From assembly GCA_900539345.1 (NCBI GenBank), contig UQBS01000006.1, positions 20,385 to 84,384 of the forward strand: DNA of 64,000 bases, given 5' to 3'. The first letter of the stretch is position 1; each line of letters opens with the position of its first letter. This DNA is from an uncultured Coriobacteriaceae bacterium. Its GTDB lineage: Bacteria > Actinomycetota > Coriobacteriia > Coriobacteriales > UMGS124. Positions 42,106 through 50,859 of this stretch are shown one piece after another. The notes under the pieces are model-generated. The model saw only the letters and a program-made list of their open reading frames with translations. It searched no databases and was not told where the DNA came from. A program made the translations under genes and the position numbers.

Positions 42106-42896
42106 AGCCCCATCTCCTCAAACATCTCGGCGAGCTTGGCCGCCTGCTGGGATGCGTCGCCCTCCACGGGCGTGCAGCCGCCCGACCTCTCAGGGGTGAA
42201 CGAGCGCACGACTTGCGTGGGTGACCCCGCAAGGCCGATGCGCGCGGGGTCGGCGCCTACTGCCTGGGCGTTGCGCACTTCCACCGGTCCTTCGCAGCTC
42301 CAACGCACCCCGGAGATGCTTGGCATGCGCGGTGTGCACACGTCCTTGGCGACGGTGATGACGCAAGGCAGGTCCACGCGCACGATCGCCTCTCCGGCGT
42401 CGGTTGCGCGGCAAAGGGTTAGTTCCTGCTCGTCGGCCGCCACGACCTCCAAGACGTCGGTCACGCAGGGAACGCCGAGCACGCAAGCAAGCTCGGGGCC
42501 GATTTGGGCGGTGTCGCCGTCCACGGCCATTTTGCCACATATGACCAGGTCGGCGTGCCAGCCGTTTTTGGTCAGGTCGGCCAGGCCGCACGACAGGGAA
42601 TATGAGGTGGCAAGCGTGTCGGCTCCCGCGAAAGCGCGGTCGGAGAGCAGAAGGCCTCGGTCTGCCCCGCGGGCCAGACAGTCGCGCAGCAGTCGCTCGG
42701 TGTCGGGGATGCCCATGGACAGGGCGCACACGCGCCCTCCCAGCTGCTCCTTCAGGCGCACGGCGACTTCGAGGGCGGTTTGGTCGAAGGGATTGACGAC
42801 GCTTTGGCGCCCGTCGCGTACGAGCGTGTTGGTCACGGGGTCCATCTTCACCTCGGTGGTGGAGGGGACCGCCTTGATGCAAACGACGGTGTTCAT
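42102..42896 (-). CDS. etfB: Electron transfer flavoprotein beta subunit
   Basis: The 264-residue EtfB starts MNTVVCIKAVPSTTEVK and has the family stretch VNPFDQTALEVAVRLKEQLG near residue 36, LATSYSLSCGLADL and the nucleotide site region DTAQIGPELACVLG near 128. In confurcating complexes its FAD is the bifurcation site. Start ATG lies 3 bases after the dehydrogenase stop codon, and it overlaps etfA, so all three are translated together. Confidence 0.93.
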   Translation of the reverse strand: MNTVVCIKAVPSTTEVKMDPVTNTLVRDGRQSVVNPFDQTALEVAVRLKEQLGGRVCALSMGIPDTERLLRDCLARGADRGLLLSDRAFAGADTLATSYSLSCGLADLTKNGWHADLVICGKMAVDGDTAQIGPELACVLGVPCVTDVLEVVAADEQELTLCRATDAGEAIVRVDLPCVITVAKDVCTPRMPSISGVRWSCEGPVEVRNAQAVGADPARIGLAGSPTQVVRSFTPERSGGCTPVEGDASQQAAKLAEMFEEMGL

Positions 42897-42899
42897 CGC

Positions 42900-44570
42900 T
42901 TATTCCTGCCTTTCGGGGGCACAGTCCTGCCCGTCATGGGCGGCCGCGGCATGTGCGGCGACCTCGGCGTCGAGCACGTCGGGCCCAAAGAGGTTGCCCT
43001 GCCCCAGGATGCCGCGGGGGTCGAGGGCGATCTTGGCGCGCGCCATCTCGTGGATGGCCTGCGTGCCGTACATGACCTCGAGGAAGTCGCGCTTGATCTT
43101 GCCCACGCCGTGCTCGGCCGAGACGGCGCCGCCCATGCGGGTGACCTCGCCGGCCCACGACTTGAAGAGCTCCTTACCGCGCGCATAGTCGGCGGCATCG
43201 CGCGGAAGCACGTTGACATGCAGGTGGTTGTTGCCGATGTGGCCCCACACGGCGCTTTCCAGACCCGCCTCGGCCAGGGTGGCGCGGTACATCTGCACGA
43301 CCTCGTGCAGGCATGCGTCGGGCACGGACATGTCGCTTCCGAGCTTGGTGATGGTGGGGTCGGTCTTGCGGCGCTCGTCGATGAGCATGTTCACGCTCTC
43401 GGGCACCGCGTGGCGGAAGAAGCGCTGCGCCTCGCGGTCGAGGTCGGTGCGGGCAACCCAGGTGCGCGACTCGTCGGCGCCCACCTGCTCCATGAGGTCG
43501 GCGATTTCCCAAAGCTCCTCGTAGGCCTTGTCTTCGCTTTGGCAGACGAGTTCCACGAAGATGCAGCAGCGGGCTCCTTCGGGCGTGACGGGCAGGGTTG
43601 CGAAGGCACGCGAGGTGGTGCGCTGGTGCGCCAGTATCGCCAGGGCCGCCTCGTCGAAGAACTCCATGGCGCTGGCGCAGGTGATGCGCTCGCGGGCGGC
43701 GCAGGTGAAGTCCATGGCCTGCTGCTCCTGCTCAAAGAAGCAGCTCACGCCCCATGTCACGGCAGGGGCTGCCAGAAGCTCGAGCTCGATCTCGCAGATG
43801 ACGCCCAGGGTGCCGTCGCTTCCCACGAACAGGTCGACTGCATCCATGCCGGGTGCGGCGTAGTAGCCCGAGGCGTTCTTCACGGAAGGCATGGTGTAGG
43901 TGGGCACGGGGACCTCGATGTGGCTGCCCTGTTCAGTCGTGAGGCTGAGGACGCCGTCATGCTCCTTGACCTGCCCACGCGTGAGGGCGAGCGTCTGGCC
44001 GTCGGCCAGCACGATGCGAAGGGCGCTCACATGGGGCCTCACCGCGCCGTAGCGGTAGGAGCGCGCGCCGCTGGCGTTGCAGGCCACCATGCCGCCGATC
44101 GTTGCGGACACCTCGGTGGGGTCGGTGGGGAAGAAGACCTCCGGACCCTCCTGGAAGGCTTGCCAGGCGGCCATCGACGCGTCGTCGAAGCCCGTGCAGG
44201 GGATGTTCTTGTCGGCAAGGTCGCTGCGCAGCTGCGACAGGACCAGGCCAGGCTGCACGCGCACGAAGAGCCTGGTGGCGCCCCGACCGTCGTCGCAGGC
44301 GCGCATGCCCAGGTAGGCATTCATTTTCGAAAGGTTCATGACGTGCCCGCTTGCCGGAACCGCGCCGGCGGCAAGGCCCGTGCGGCCACCCTGCACGCAT
44401 ACCGGCGTGCACGCGCCGCGTTCCTCGTCGAGGCTGGCAAGCTCGGCAAGCACCTGCCGAACGTCGTCGGTCGTGCGAGGAAACGAGATCGTGTCGGCGT
44501 GCCCGCAGCTGCGAGACTCGTCCTTTAGATACTCCCCGAACTCCGGGGTGAGTTGTTGAATCTTTGTCAT
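42900..44570 (-). CDS. FAD-linked D-2-hydroxyacid dehydrogenase (GlcD type), likely lactate dehydrogenase of an Etf complex
   Basis: The 556-residue flavoprotein has a PCMH-type FAD domain (CVQGGRTGLAAGAVPASGH and GGMVACNASGARSYRYGAVR) and a C-terminal GlcD-type cap (WGHIGNNHLHVNVLP and SAEHGVGKIKRDFLEVMYG). It precedes etfB-etfA. The same three-protein set in Acetobacterium oxidises lactate with NAD while consuming reduced ferredoxin (family knowledge, lctBCD). The ferredoxin-bearing EtfA here supports that reaction. Glycolate or another 2-hydroxyacid cannot be excluded. Start follows GAGAGGG. Confidence 0.88.
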   Translation of the reverse strand: MTKIQQLTPEFGEYLKDESRSCGHADTISFPRTTDDVRQVLAELASLDEERGACTPVCVQGGRTGLAAGAVPASGHVMNLSKMNAYLGMRACDDGRGATRLFVRVQPGLVLSQLRSDLADKNIPCTGFDDASMAAWQAFQEGPEVFFPTDPTEVSATIGGMVACNASGARSYRYGAVRPHVSALRIVLADGQTLALTRGQVKEHDGVLSLTTEQGSHIEVPVPTYTMPSVKNASGYYAAPGMDAVDLFVGSDGTLGVICEIELELLAAPAVTWGVSCFFEQEQQAMDFTCAARERITCASAMEFFDEAALAILAHQRTTSRAFATLPVTPEGARCCIFVELVCQSEDKAYEELWEIADLMEQVGADESRTWVARTDLDREAQRFFRHAVPESVNMLIDERRKTDPTITKLGSDMSVPDACLHEVVQMYRATLAEAGLESAVWGHIGNNHLHVNVLPRDAADYARGKELFKSWAGEVTRMGGAVSAEHGVGKIKRDFLEVMYGTQAIHEMARAKIALDPRGILGQGNLFGPDVLDAEVAAHAAAAHDGQDCAPERQE

Positions 44571-44851
44571 GGCGCCCTCTCAGTCAAATCCAGCGCTGTA
44601 CGAGGACCATTATCCGCGCCTGCCGGTGCTGCGCCCGTGCGCGGCCCGTGTTTTTAGGCCAACGTACTCTTTGTGCGACATCCTTTACGTTCCGGAAACA
44701 ATGGCCTGCGCCGCTCGCCGCTTTTGAGGGAAAAATTGCAAATCGCAGAGATGATTTTCAGCCATTTTTGATTGAATAGGCAGGTGAAGTATGGCATGCT
44801 ATGTGGGCTTCTAGAGCAATCCGCAACCTTTGCACCCCAAGGGAGTTTGTT
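44571..44851. other. Divergent intergenic region, no gene seen
   Basis: This 281-base gap separates the lactate dehydrogenase operon from mihF. It must hold divergent promoters. The stretch TTTTTGATTGAATAGG near 44765 and TATGGC near 44790 may form the mihF promoter, but the match is poor. No RNA gene or hairpin of note was found. Confidence 0.4.
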
Positions 44852-45172
44852 ATGACCAAGAGCAACGTCCCCAACCTCACCACCGCCCAGCGCGCCGAGG
44901 CCCTTGCCAAGGCGGCCCAGGCCCGTCACGATCGCGCCCAGCTGCGCGACGATATCAAGGCCGGCAAGGTCTCCATCGCCGACGTTCTCGAGATGGACAA
45001 CGACATTGCCAAGCGCATGAAGGTCTCCGCCCTCATCGAGTCTGTTCCGGGCTTTGGCGTGGCCAAGACCGTCAAGCTCATGGAGGAGCTCGGCATTTCC
45101 GAGTCCCGTCGCGTTCAGGGTCTGGGCGTGCGTCAGCGCGAGCAGCTCATCGAGCGCCTCGGCGACCGCTAA
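44852..45172 (+). CDS. mihF: Actinobacterial integration host factor (MihF)
   Basis: The 106-residue nucleoid protein matches actinobacterial IHF. The N-terminal helix (NLTTAQRAEALAKAAQARHD) is followed by the conserved core and the helix-two-turns-helix DNA-binding part (ALIESVPGFGVAKTVKLMEE, then LGVRQREQLIERLG). It is unrelated in fold to proteobacterial IHF and bends DNA non-specifically. Start ATG follows AAGGGAG; the frame's upstream ATG is not needed. It is monocistronic, with a terminator after it, and is a good marker of actinobacterial origin. Confidence 0.93.
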   Translation: MTKSNVPNLTTAQRAEALAKAAQARHDRAQLRDDIKAGKVSIADVLEMDNDIAKRMKVSALIESVPGFGVAKTVKLMEELGISESRRVQGLGVRQREQLIERLGDR

Positions 45173-45205
45173 TCTTTTGATGCGCTAACCAGCAATTGTG
45201 TACCG

Positions 45206-45240
45206 AAGGGCCGCCCGCCGTGATGCGGGCGGCCCTTTTA
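45206..45240 (+). terminator. Rho-independent terminator after mihF
   Basis: A 13-bp stem AAGGGCCGCCCGC with its complement (45206-45218 with 45225-45237) followed by TTTT. Confidence 0.9.
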
Positions 45241-45279
45241 TCATAGCCAGGACCTGGCTAGGGAGAGGAGAGGAGAGAC

Positions 45280-45852
45280 ATGTCCCAGTTGACCGAGATT
45301 CGCTGGCATGCGCGTGCCGGCCAGGGTGCCGTCACCGCAGCCCAGCTCGTTGCTGAGATTGCCATGGGCAACGGCCGCTACATGCAGGCCATGCCCGAGT
45401 TTGGCCCGGAGCGCACGGGCGCGCCGCTCAAGGCGTACACGCGCCTTGCCGATGAGCCCATCGAGATTCACAACAACGTGGTGAACCCCGACATTGTCGT
45501 TGTCATGGACACCACCCTTCTGGGGCAGGTCGACGTGCTCGAGGGCATGAACCCCGAGGGCACCGTCATCGTCAACACGCGCAAGAGCCCCGACGAGATT
45601 CGCGCGGCCCTCAATGCGCCTGCCGGTATCACGGTGGCCTGCGTCGACGCCACCCAGATCGCGCTCGACACCATCGGCCGCAACATCCCCAACACGCCGC
45701 TCGTCGCCGCCATGGCACGCGTATGCGGGGTCATGACGCTGGACAACGTGCTCGCCCACATCGAGCGTGAGTTCTCCAAAAAGTTCAACGCCAAGGTCGT
45801 TGCCGGCAACCTGGACAGCGTTCGCCGTGCCTATGAGGAGGTCGTCTTCTAA
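45280..45852 (+). CDS. porC: Pyruvate:ferredoxin oxidoreductase gamma subunit
   Basis: The 190-residue protein is the gamma subunit of the four-subunit 2-oxoacid:ferredoxin oxidoreductase. It starts TEIRWHARAGQGAVTAAQLV and continues to MPEFGPERTGAPLKAYTRL and NPDIVVVMDTTLL, typical of the class. The order gamma-delta-alpha-beta with overlapping stops and starts matches the thermophile-type POR operon. The ribosome site is GGGAGAGGAGAGGAG. Its stop overlaps the delta start. Confidence 0.92.
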   Translation: MSQLTEIRWHARAGQGAVTAAQLVAEIAMGNGRYMQAMPEFGPERTGAPLKAYTRLADEPIEIHNNVVNPDIVVVMDTTLLGQVDVLEGMNPEGTVIVNTRKSPDEIRAALNAPAGITVACVDATQIALDTIGRNIPNTPLVAAMARVCGVMTLDNVLAHIEREFSKKFNAKVVAGNLDSVRRAYEEVVF

Positions 45853-46178
45853 TGAGCTGGGACATTTCCTCGTATGATTCCTGGAAGTACGACGAGATTC
45901 CGCTGGGCTGTGTGGCTCCCGAGCCCGGCACGTCGCGCCTCGTGCAGACGGGCGGCTGGCGTACCGACCGCCCCGTGTGGGACGCTTCCGTGTGCAAGAA
46001 CTGCCTGATCTGCTGGGTGTACTGTCCCGACGCCTCCATCGAGGTCAAGGACGGCCAGATGACGGGCATCGACTACGAGCACTGCAAGGGCTGCGGCGTG
46101 TGCGCCCGTGAGTGCAAGTTCGGCGCCATCTCCATGGTCAACGAGCAGGATGCGAAGCAAAACGAGGTGCAGGCATAA
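45852..46178 (+). CDS. porD: Pyruvate:ferredoxin oxidoreductase delta subunit (ferredoxin)
   Basis: This 108-residue ferredoxin has two [4Fe-4S] motifs: CKNCLICWVYCP and CKGCGVCARECKF, near residues 54-65 and 78-90. It carries electrons from the alpha/beta core to free ferredoxin. Its ATG overlaps the gamma stop (TAATG), and its own stop overlaps the alpha start. Confidence 0.93.
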   Translation: MSWDISSYDSWKYDEIPLGCVAPEPGTSRLVQTGGWRTDRPVWDASVCKNCLICWVYCPDASIEVKDGQMTGIDYEHCKGCGVCARECKFGAISMVNEQDAKQNEVQA

Positions 46179-47350
46179 TGGCAACCCAGACCGTCTTGGC
46201 AGCATCCGGCGACATCATGGTCGCCAACGCGCTGCGCCAGGCTGAGCCCGACGTCATGGCGGCGTACCCCATCACGCCCCAGACCATCATCGTCGAGGAG
46301 TTCGACAAGTTCGTGGCCGACGGCCGCGTGCACACCGAGTACGTCAACGTCGAGAGCGAGCACTCGGCCATGAGCGCCACCATCGGCGCGTCGGCTGCCG
46401 GCTCGCGCGCCGTGACCGCGACCTCCTCGCAGGGCCTTGCGCTCATGTACGAGGAGCTGCCCATCGCCGCCGGCATGCGCCTGCCCATCGTCATGGCCAA
46501 CGTCAACCGCACCATCTCGGCGCCCATCAACATCCACGCCGACCACTCCGACATCATGGGCGTGCGCGACGCTGGTTGGATCGTGATGTTTGCCGAGAAC
46601 GCCCAGGAGGCCTACGACAACACGGTGTGCGCCTTCCGCATTGCCGAGAACCCCCAGGTCATGCTGCCTGTTCTCACCACGCTCGACGGCTTCACCACGA
46701 GTCACGCCTACGAGCGCTGCGAGCTCATGGACGACGCCACCGTGGCGGAGTTCGTGGGCACCTACGAGGCGCCCTACGGCCTGCTCACCTCTGTGCAGCC
46801 CATCGCGCACGGCAACTACGCCAACGGCACCATCGTCATGGAGTCCAAGCTGGCATGCCGTCGCGCCCAGGATGCCGCCAAGCCCGTCATCGACGAGGTG
46901 TTTGCCGCTTGGTCACAGATTTGCGGCCGCGAGATGGCCTGCGTGCACACCTACGGCATGGAGGACGCCGAGCGCGCCATCGTCATCATCGGCTCGGCCG
47001 CCGGCACCGTGCGCCATGTCGCCCGTCAGCTGCGCGCCGAGGGCGAGCGCGTGGGCGTCGTGAACATCCGCGTGTTCAGGCCCTTCCCCGCAGAGCAGAT
47101 CGTCGGGGCCCTCAAGGGCTGCTCGGCGGTGGCCGTGCTCGACCGTTCCGAGTCGTTCGGCGGTGTGGGCGGCCCCGTCGCCGCCGAGGTGAAGGCTTCC
47201 ATGTACGACGCGGGTCTCACCGTGCCCGTGCGCGCCTACATGTATGGCCTGGGTGGCGCCGACCTCACCTGCCAGATCGTGCGCGACATCTACAACGAGC
47301 TCAAGGACCCCGCAAGCCTGCCCAGCCTCACCTACAAGGGCAACCGCTAA
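46178..47350 (+). CDS. porA: Pyruvate:ferredoxin oxidoreductase alpha subunit
   Basis: The 390-residue alpha subunit begins with GDIMVANALRQAEPDVMAAY and PITPQTIIVEEFDKF, then VESEHSAMSATIGASAAGSR and RTISAPINIHADHSD. These are the pyrimidine-domain motifs of POR; the Thr in YPITP and the Arg in NRTIS contact substrate in pyruvate-type enzymes. It accepts pyruvate in the closest families; other oxoacids are possible. The ATG overlaps the delta stop. Confidence 0.92.
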   Translation: MATQTVLAASGDIMVANALRQAEPDVMAAYPITPQTIIVEEFDKFVADGRVHTEYVNVESEHSAMSATIGASAAGSRAVTATSSQGLALMYEELPIAAGMRLPIVMANVNRTISAPINIHADHSDIMGVRDAGWIVMFAENAQEAYDNTVCAFRIAENPQVMLPVLTTLDGFTTSHAYERCELMDDATVAEFVGTYEAPYGLLTSVQPIAHGNYANGTIVMESKLACRRAQDAAKPVIDEVFAAWSQICGREMACVHTYGMEDAERAIVIIGSAAGTVRHVARQLRAEGERVGVVNIRVFRPFPAEQIVGALKGCSAVAVLDRSESFGGVGGPVAAEVKASMYDAGLTVPVRAYMYGLGGADLTCQIVRDIYNELKDPASLPSLTYKGNR

Positions 47351-47366
47351 GAAAGGAGGACCTGCG

Positions 47367-48314
47367 ATGGCCAACCTCAAGCAACTCTCCGAGCTTCCCA
47401 GCCGTCTGGCCCCGGGTCACCGCCTGTGCGGTGGCTGTGGCGCCTCCATCGCCGTCCGTCAGGTGCTCATGGGTGCCGGCGACACGCCCGTCGTCGTCTC
47501 CAGCGCCACGGGATGCCTGGAGGTCTCTACGACGGTCTATCCGTACAACTCCTGGGACGTCCCCTTCATCCACAACGCCTTCGAGAACTCCGCTGCGACC
47601 CTGTCGGGCGTCGAGGCCGCTTTTAAGGCTCTCAAGCGCGCCGGCAAGATCGACCCCGACAAGAAGGTCAAGTTCATCGCCTTCGGCGGCGACGGCGGTA
47701 CCTACGACATCGGCCTGCAGTCGCTGTCGGGCGCCATGGAGCGCGGCCACGACATGGTGTACGTGTGCTACGACAACGGCGCGTACATGAACACGGGCAT
47801 CCAGCGCTCCGGTGCCACCCCCTACGGCGCCTGGACCACCACCTCCGAGGTGGGCTCGTGCGGCCTGGGCAAGATGCAGCGTCGCAAGGACCTCACATCT
47901 ATCCTTGCTGCGCACCACATCCCCTATATCGCACAGGCCTCCGTCAGCCATTGGCAGGACCTCGTGCGCAAGGCGGAGAAGGCCATCAACACCGACGGCC
48001 CCGCGTTCATCAACGTGCTCGCTCCCTGCCCCCGTGGCTGGCGTATCCCCTTCGACATGACCGTGGAGATTGCGCGTCTGGGCGTGGAGACCAACTTCTG
48101 GCCGCTCTTCGAGGTGGAGAACGGCGTGTGGAGCCTCACCGAGCAGCGCCGCGTGAAGCCGGTCGAGGAGTTCCTCAAGCCCCAGGGCCGCTTCAAGCAT
48201 ATGTTCAAGCCGGGCAACGAGTGGATGGTCGCCGAGTGCCAGGCTCAGACCGACGCCAATCTGGCATACCTGCGCGCCATGGTGAAGGGCACGCAGCCCC
48301 AGGCGCAGGAGTAA
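47367..48314 (+). CDS. porB: Pyruvate:ferredoxin oxidoreductase beta subunit
   Basis: The 315-residue beta subunit binds thiamine diphosphate. The TPP/Mg motif is GDGGTYDIGLQSLSGAMERG with YDNGAYMNTGIQRS after it, near residues 110-155. The N-terminal Cys pair in LCGGCGASIAVRQ and a further Cys near CGLGKM provide a cluster, as in the thermophile-type enzyme. The start at 47367 follows AAAGGAGG. It is the last gene of the operon, with a terminator 32 bases later. Confidence 0.93.
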   Translation: MANLKQLSELPSRLAPGHRLCGGCGASIAVRQVLMGAGDTPVVVSSATGCLEVSTTVYPYNSWDVPFIHNAFENSAATLSGVEAAFKALKRAGKIDPDKKVKFIAFGGDGGTYDIGLQSLSGAMERGHDMVYVCYDNGAYMNTGIQRSGATPYGAWTTTSEVGSCGLGKMQRRKDLTSILAAHHIPYIAQASVSHWQDLVRKAEKAINTDGPAFINVLAPCPRGWRIPFDMTVEIARLGVETNFWPLFEVENGVWSLTEQRRVKPVEEFLKPQGRFKHMFKPGNEWMVAECQAQTDANLAYLRAMVKGTQPQAQE

Positions 48315-48345
48315 CTGCGCGCCTGCATTAAGACTGGTGATTTTT

Positions 48346-48386
48346 AGGCGGGAACCTGCGGTTTTGCGTGGGTTCCCGCCTTTTTG
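48346..48386 (+). terminator. Rho-independent terminator of the por operon
   Basis: An 11-bp perfect stem AGGCGGGAACC/GGTTCCCGCCT (48346-48356 with 48371-48381) followed by five T. Confidence 0.9.
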
Positions 48387-48493
48387 TGTGCTTGGATAGA
48401 AGGGTGCCCGGCGGGGTACACGGTGCGAACCCCGGGGTGCTGCAGGGGCGGGCCTCGCAGGTTTGTTGGGACACGAAGGTTTGGAGGCACGGC

Positions 48494-49402
48494 ATGGCTC
48501 AAGAAGAGAAGAAGGCGGGCGTGGCCGGCAAGGTCGTGCTTGTCATAGTGCTGGCGCTCATCGTTGCGGTGGGCGTGTTTGCGGGCATGCTGTATTCGTC
48601 CTACCAGCGCATTATGCCGCTTGCGTCTCAGATAGAGGCATCGGCCGCAACCATCGAGGAGCGCGCGCAGGCCTATGACGTCGACGGGGTCACCTCAGAG
48701 CTCGCCCAGGTCAGCTCCTCGCTTGACGGGATTGCCGCCGAGCTCGATGGGGGCGCGTGGGATGTGGCGGCGTGCGTGCCCGTGCTTGGCGAAGACGTGC
48801 GCGGTGCCCGTACGCTTGTGGCTGTGGGGCAAGACGTCATGGCAAGCATCGTCATGCCGGTGTCCGACGCCGCGCGGACGCTGCCTTCCGGCGTGTTGGA
48901 CTCGCTGGGCAAGGGCCTTGTGAGCGCGACGATGGGTGTCACGGGCGAGTTCGTCCTGTCGGGAGCAAGCGATGTGGCGAATGCATTGGCTGGCATCGAC
49001 GGCATGGTTGAGACGCTGCGTGCCGCGGGCCCCAGCCTCGATGCCGACGCCCAGCAGTTGGCTACGCTCAGTGACTTCCATTTTGACGAGCTCAACCAGG
49101 CACGCGACGAGCTTGTCGGTATGGTGGACGACCTTAGGAGCGCGCTCGACCAAATCTCGCCTGCGCTTGAAGGTTATGCGAGCGCCAAGCAAGTGGCGAG
49201 CGATGCGGTCGACGCAGCGGGTCAAGTCGCCGGTCAAATTGCCGATGCGGCTGGTCAGGCCCTGGGCGAGGCGGCTGATGCCGTGAACCAGGCCTTCCCT
49301 GAGGCTGCGAAGAAGGCGCAGGATTTGGTGGACGGCGCCAAGGAGTTCGGCGAAGGTGCCAAGAGCTTCGCCGATGGCGTGCGCGACGCGGTTTTGGGCT
49401 AG
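48494..49402 (+). CDS. Single-pass membrane protein resembling the stalk of DUF4012 proteins
   Basis: The 302-residue protein has one N-terminal transmembrane helix (VVLVIVLALIVAVGVFAGML, residues 13-33) and a long extracellular helical part. The stretch AWDVAACVPVLGEDVRGART near residue 90 resembles the region before the DUF4012 core (usually P-V-x-G-x-x-x-R), but the core itself is missing. The C-terminus is rich in Ala, Asp and Gln with repeats. The start at 48494 follows GGAGG. Function unknown; a cell-envelope role is likely by topology. Confidence 0.65.
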   Translation: MAQEEKKAGVAGKVVLVIVLALIVAVGVFAGMLYSSYQRIMPLASQIEASAATIEERAQAYDVDGVTSELAQVSSSLDGIAAELDGGAWDVAACVPVLGEDVRGARTLVAVGQDVMASIVMPVSDAARTLPSGVLDSLGKGLVSATMGVTGEFVLSGASDVANALAGIDGMVETLRAAGPSLDADAQQLATLSDFHFDELNQARDELVGMVDDLRSALDQISPALEGYASAKQVASDAVDAAGQVAGQIADAAGQALGEAADAVNQAFPEAAKKAQDLVDGAKEFGEGAKSFADGVRDAVLG

Positions 49403-49417
49403 AAGCTGCGCGGAGCG

Positions 49418-50230
49418 TTAGTCATTAAGTTCGGCATGCGCCTTGTGTACGACGCGGGTGATGAGGTCGGCGTTCACACGCCCCTCGTCGCCCGCGTTTT
49501 TCTGTAGGAACATGAGGTACTCAATGTTGCCCTCGGGGCCCTTGATGGGCGAGTGGGTGAGGTCGAGCACGGCAAAGCCCGCCTGTCGGGCTTGCTCGGT
49601 CACGCAGGTAAGCACATCGCGGTGAACCTGCGGGTCTTTGACGACGCCGCGTTTGCCTACATGCTCGGGACCTGCCTCGAACTGCGGCTTCACGAGGCAG
49701 ACGGCGTGGGCCCCGGCATGGATGAGCCCGGCGAGGCTCGGCAGCACCTTGCCCAGGGAGATGAACGAGACGTCTGATCCCAAAAAGTCAGCTTCTGCGC
49801 CGAGGAGCTCTGGGGTGGCCAGGCGGATGTCGAGGCCTTCGAGGCTCGTGACGCGCTCATCTGCCACAAGGCTTTCGTGCAGCTGGTCGTGACCCACGTC
49901 GATGGACCACACATGCGCCGCGCCTGCCTGAAGCATGCAGTCGGTGAAGCCGCCCGTGGAGGCGCCGGCATCAACGCAGCGCAGGCCACTCAGGTCGATG
50001 CCCCATACCTCGAGCGCACGCGCCAACTTCAACCCGCCGCGTCCCACGAAGGGGATGGCGCAACCGCGCACCTCGAGCTTGTCGACAGGCGTCACCATGG
50101 CGCTCGCCTTGGTACAGACCTTGCCGTTCACATAGACGAGGCCCTGCGCGATGGCTGCCTTGGCCTTTTCGCGCGAAGGGCATTTGCCGAGTTTGGCAAG
50201 CACGAGGTCGAGCCGTGCGGTGGGGGTCAT
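49418..50230 (-). CDS. tlyA: TlyA-family rRNA 2'-O-methyltransferase/hemolysin
   Basis: The 270-residue protein has an S4 RNA-binding domain at the start (RLDLVLAKLGKCPSREKAKA, residues 4-60) and an FtsJ-type SAM-dependent methyltransferase fold. The SAM motif is CVDAGASTGGFTDCML near residue 85, and the catalytic Lys-Asp-Lys-Glu set is spread over VSFISLGKVLPS and CLVKPQFEAG. TlyA methylates 16S and 23S rRNA in actinobacteria. Its ATG overlaps the stop of the upstream small membrane gene (ATGA), so they are translationally coupled. Confidence 0.92.
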   Translation of the reverse strand: MTPTARLDLVLAKLGKCPSREKAKAAIAQGLVYVNGKVCTKASAMVTPVDKLEVRGCAIPFVGRGGLKLARALEVWGIDLSGLRCVDAGASTGGFTDCMLQAGAAHVWSIDVGHDQLHESLVADERVTSLEGLDIRLATPELLGAEADFLGSDVSFISLGKVLPSLAGLIHAGAHAVCLVKPQFEAGPEHVGKRGVVKDPQVHRDVLTCVTEQARQAGFAVLDLTHSPIKGPEGNIEYLMFLQKNAGDEGRVNADLITRVVHKAHAELND

Positions 50231-50550
50231 TTCGTTTCCTTCGACGAGGTTTTGGCGCGCATGTGCCATGCGATGATGCGCACAATGATGAAGATGATGG
50301 CAAAGAGGGCCGCGCTGACGTCGGCGACCTCAAGCACGTAGGCGTTGTTCTCAAAGAGGGCGTAGAGCATGACGAGGGTGAACGCGACGGCAAGCGCGCC
50401 ATTCACGACACTCAGCACCTTGATCAAAATGCGGCGGGCTTTGTCGCGCGTGCTCGTGGCCACAAGGAGGCCGTAGAGCAGCGCCGTCACGCCGGCCACG
50501 ACTGCCAGCACGGGCAGCACGCGAATGAGTCTGATGAGCACGTTTACCAT
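50227..50550 (-). CDS. Small three-helix membrane protein, unknown
   Basis: The 107-residue protein begins MVNVLIRLIRVLPV and has three transmembrane segments (about 8-28, 42-62 and 73-93) with a basic C-terminal tail. The start at 50550 has a good GGGAGGTG site; in-frame codons upstream do not. It is translationally coupled to tlyA. No function is known to me. Confidence 0.75.
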   Translation of the reverse strand: MVNVLIRLIRVLPVLAVVAGVTALLYGLLVATSTRDKARRILIKVLSVVNGALAVAFTLVMLYALFENNAYVLEVADVSAALFAIIFIIVRIIAWHMRAKTSSKETK

Positions 50551-50802
50551 GGGGCACCTCCCGCTTGCCGTTTGCATAGGATACTTGATGCGCACTGCCG
50601 CGCGTCTGTAAAAGCGGCCATAAAAAAACGAAAGCCGCTCGACTCCTCATCGAACTGGCCTTCGTCCCTTGGGAGGGTGAATGTATGTGCGAGGAAATGA
50701 CCTCGCGATGGGCTGCAATCCTTTGGATGCAACTGAAGAAATAGTAGCAAGTGTGATATATGCAACAATAGAACTGCGCAAATTGCCATATACTCATACC
50801 AA

Positions 50803-50823
50803 GTTGTACTAACATGTACCAAC
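50803..50823. promoter_or_regulatory. Double GTAC-centred operator-like site before the HTH/PBP regulator
   Basis: GTTGTACTAAC (50803-50813) runs straight into ATGTACCAAC (50814-50823). With one base skipped, AGTTG-TAC and GTA-C-CAACT are inverted. The same GTTGTACCAAC occurs upstream of the Mop gene at 13241. The site ends 36 bases before the start codon, so the regulator probably acts on itself. The remainder of the 309-base gap (50551-50859) shows an AGCGGC...GCCGCT hairpin near 50606-50638 and no gene. Confidence 0.5.
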
Positions 50824-50859
50824 TATGCACAGTGTTGAGCGCTAGCCTTGGGAGGGCTT

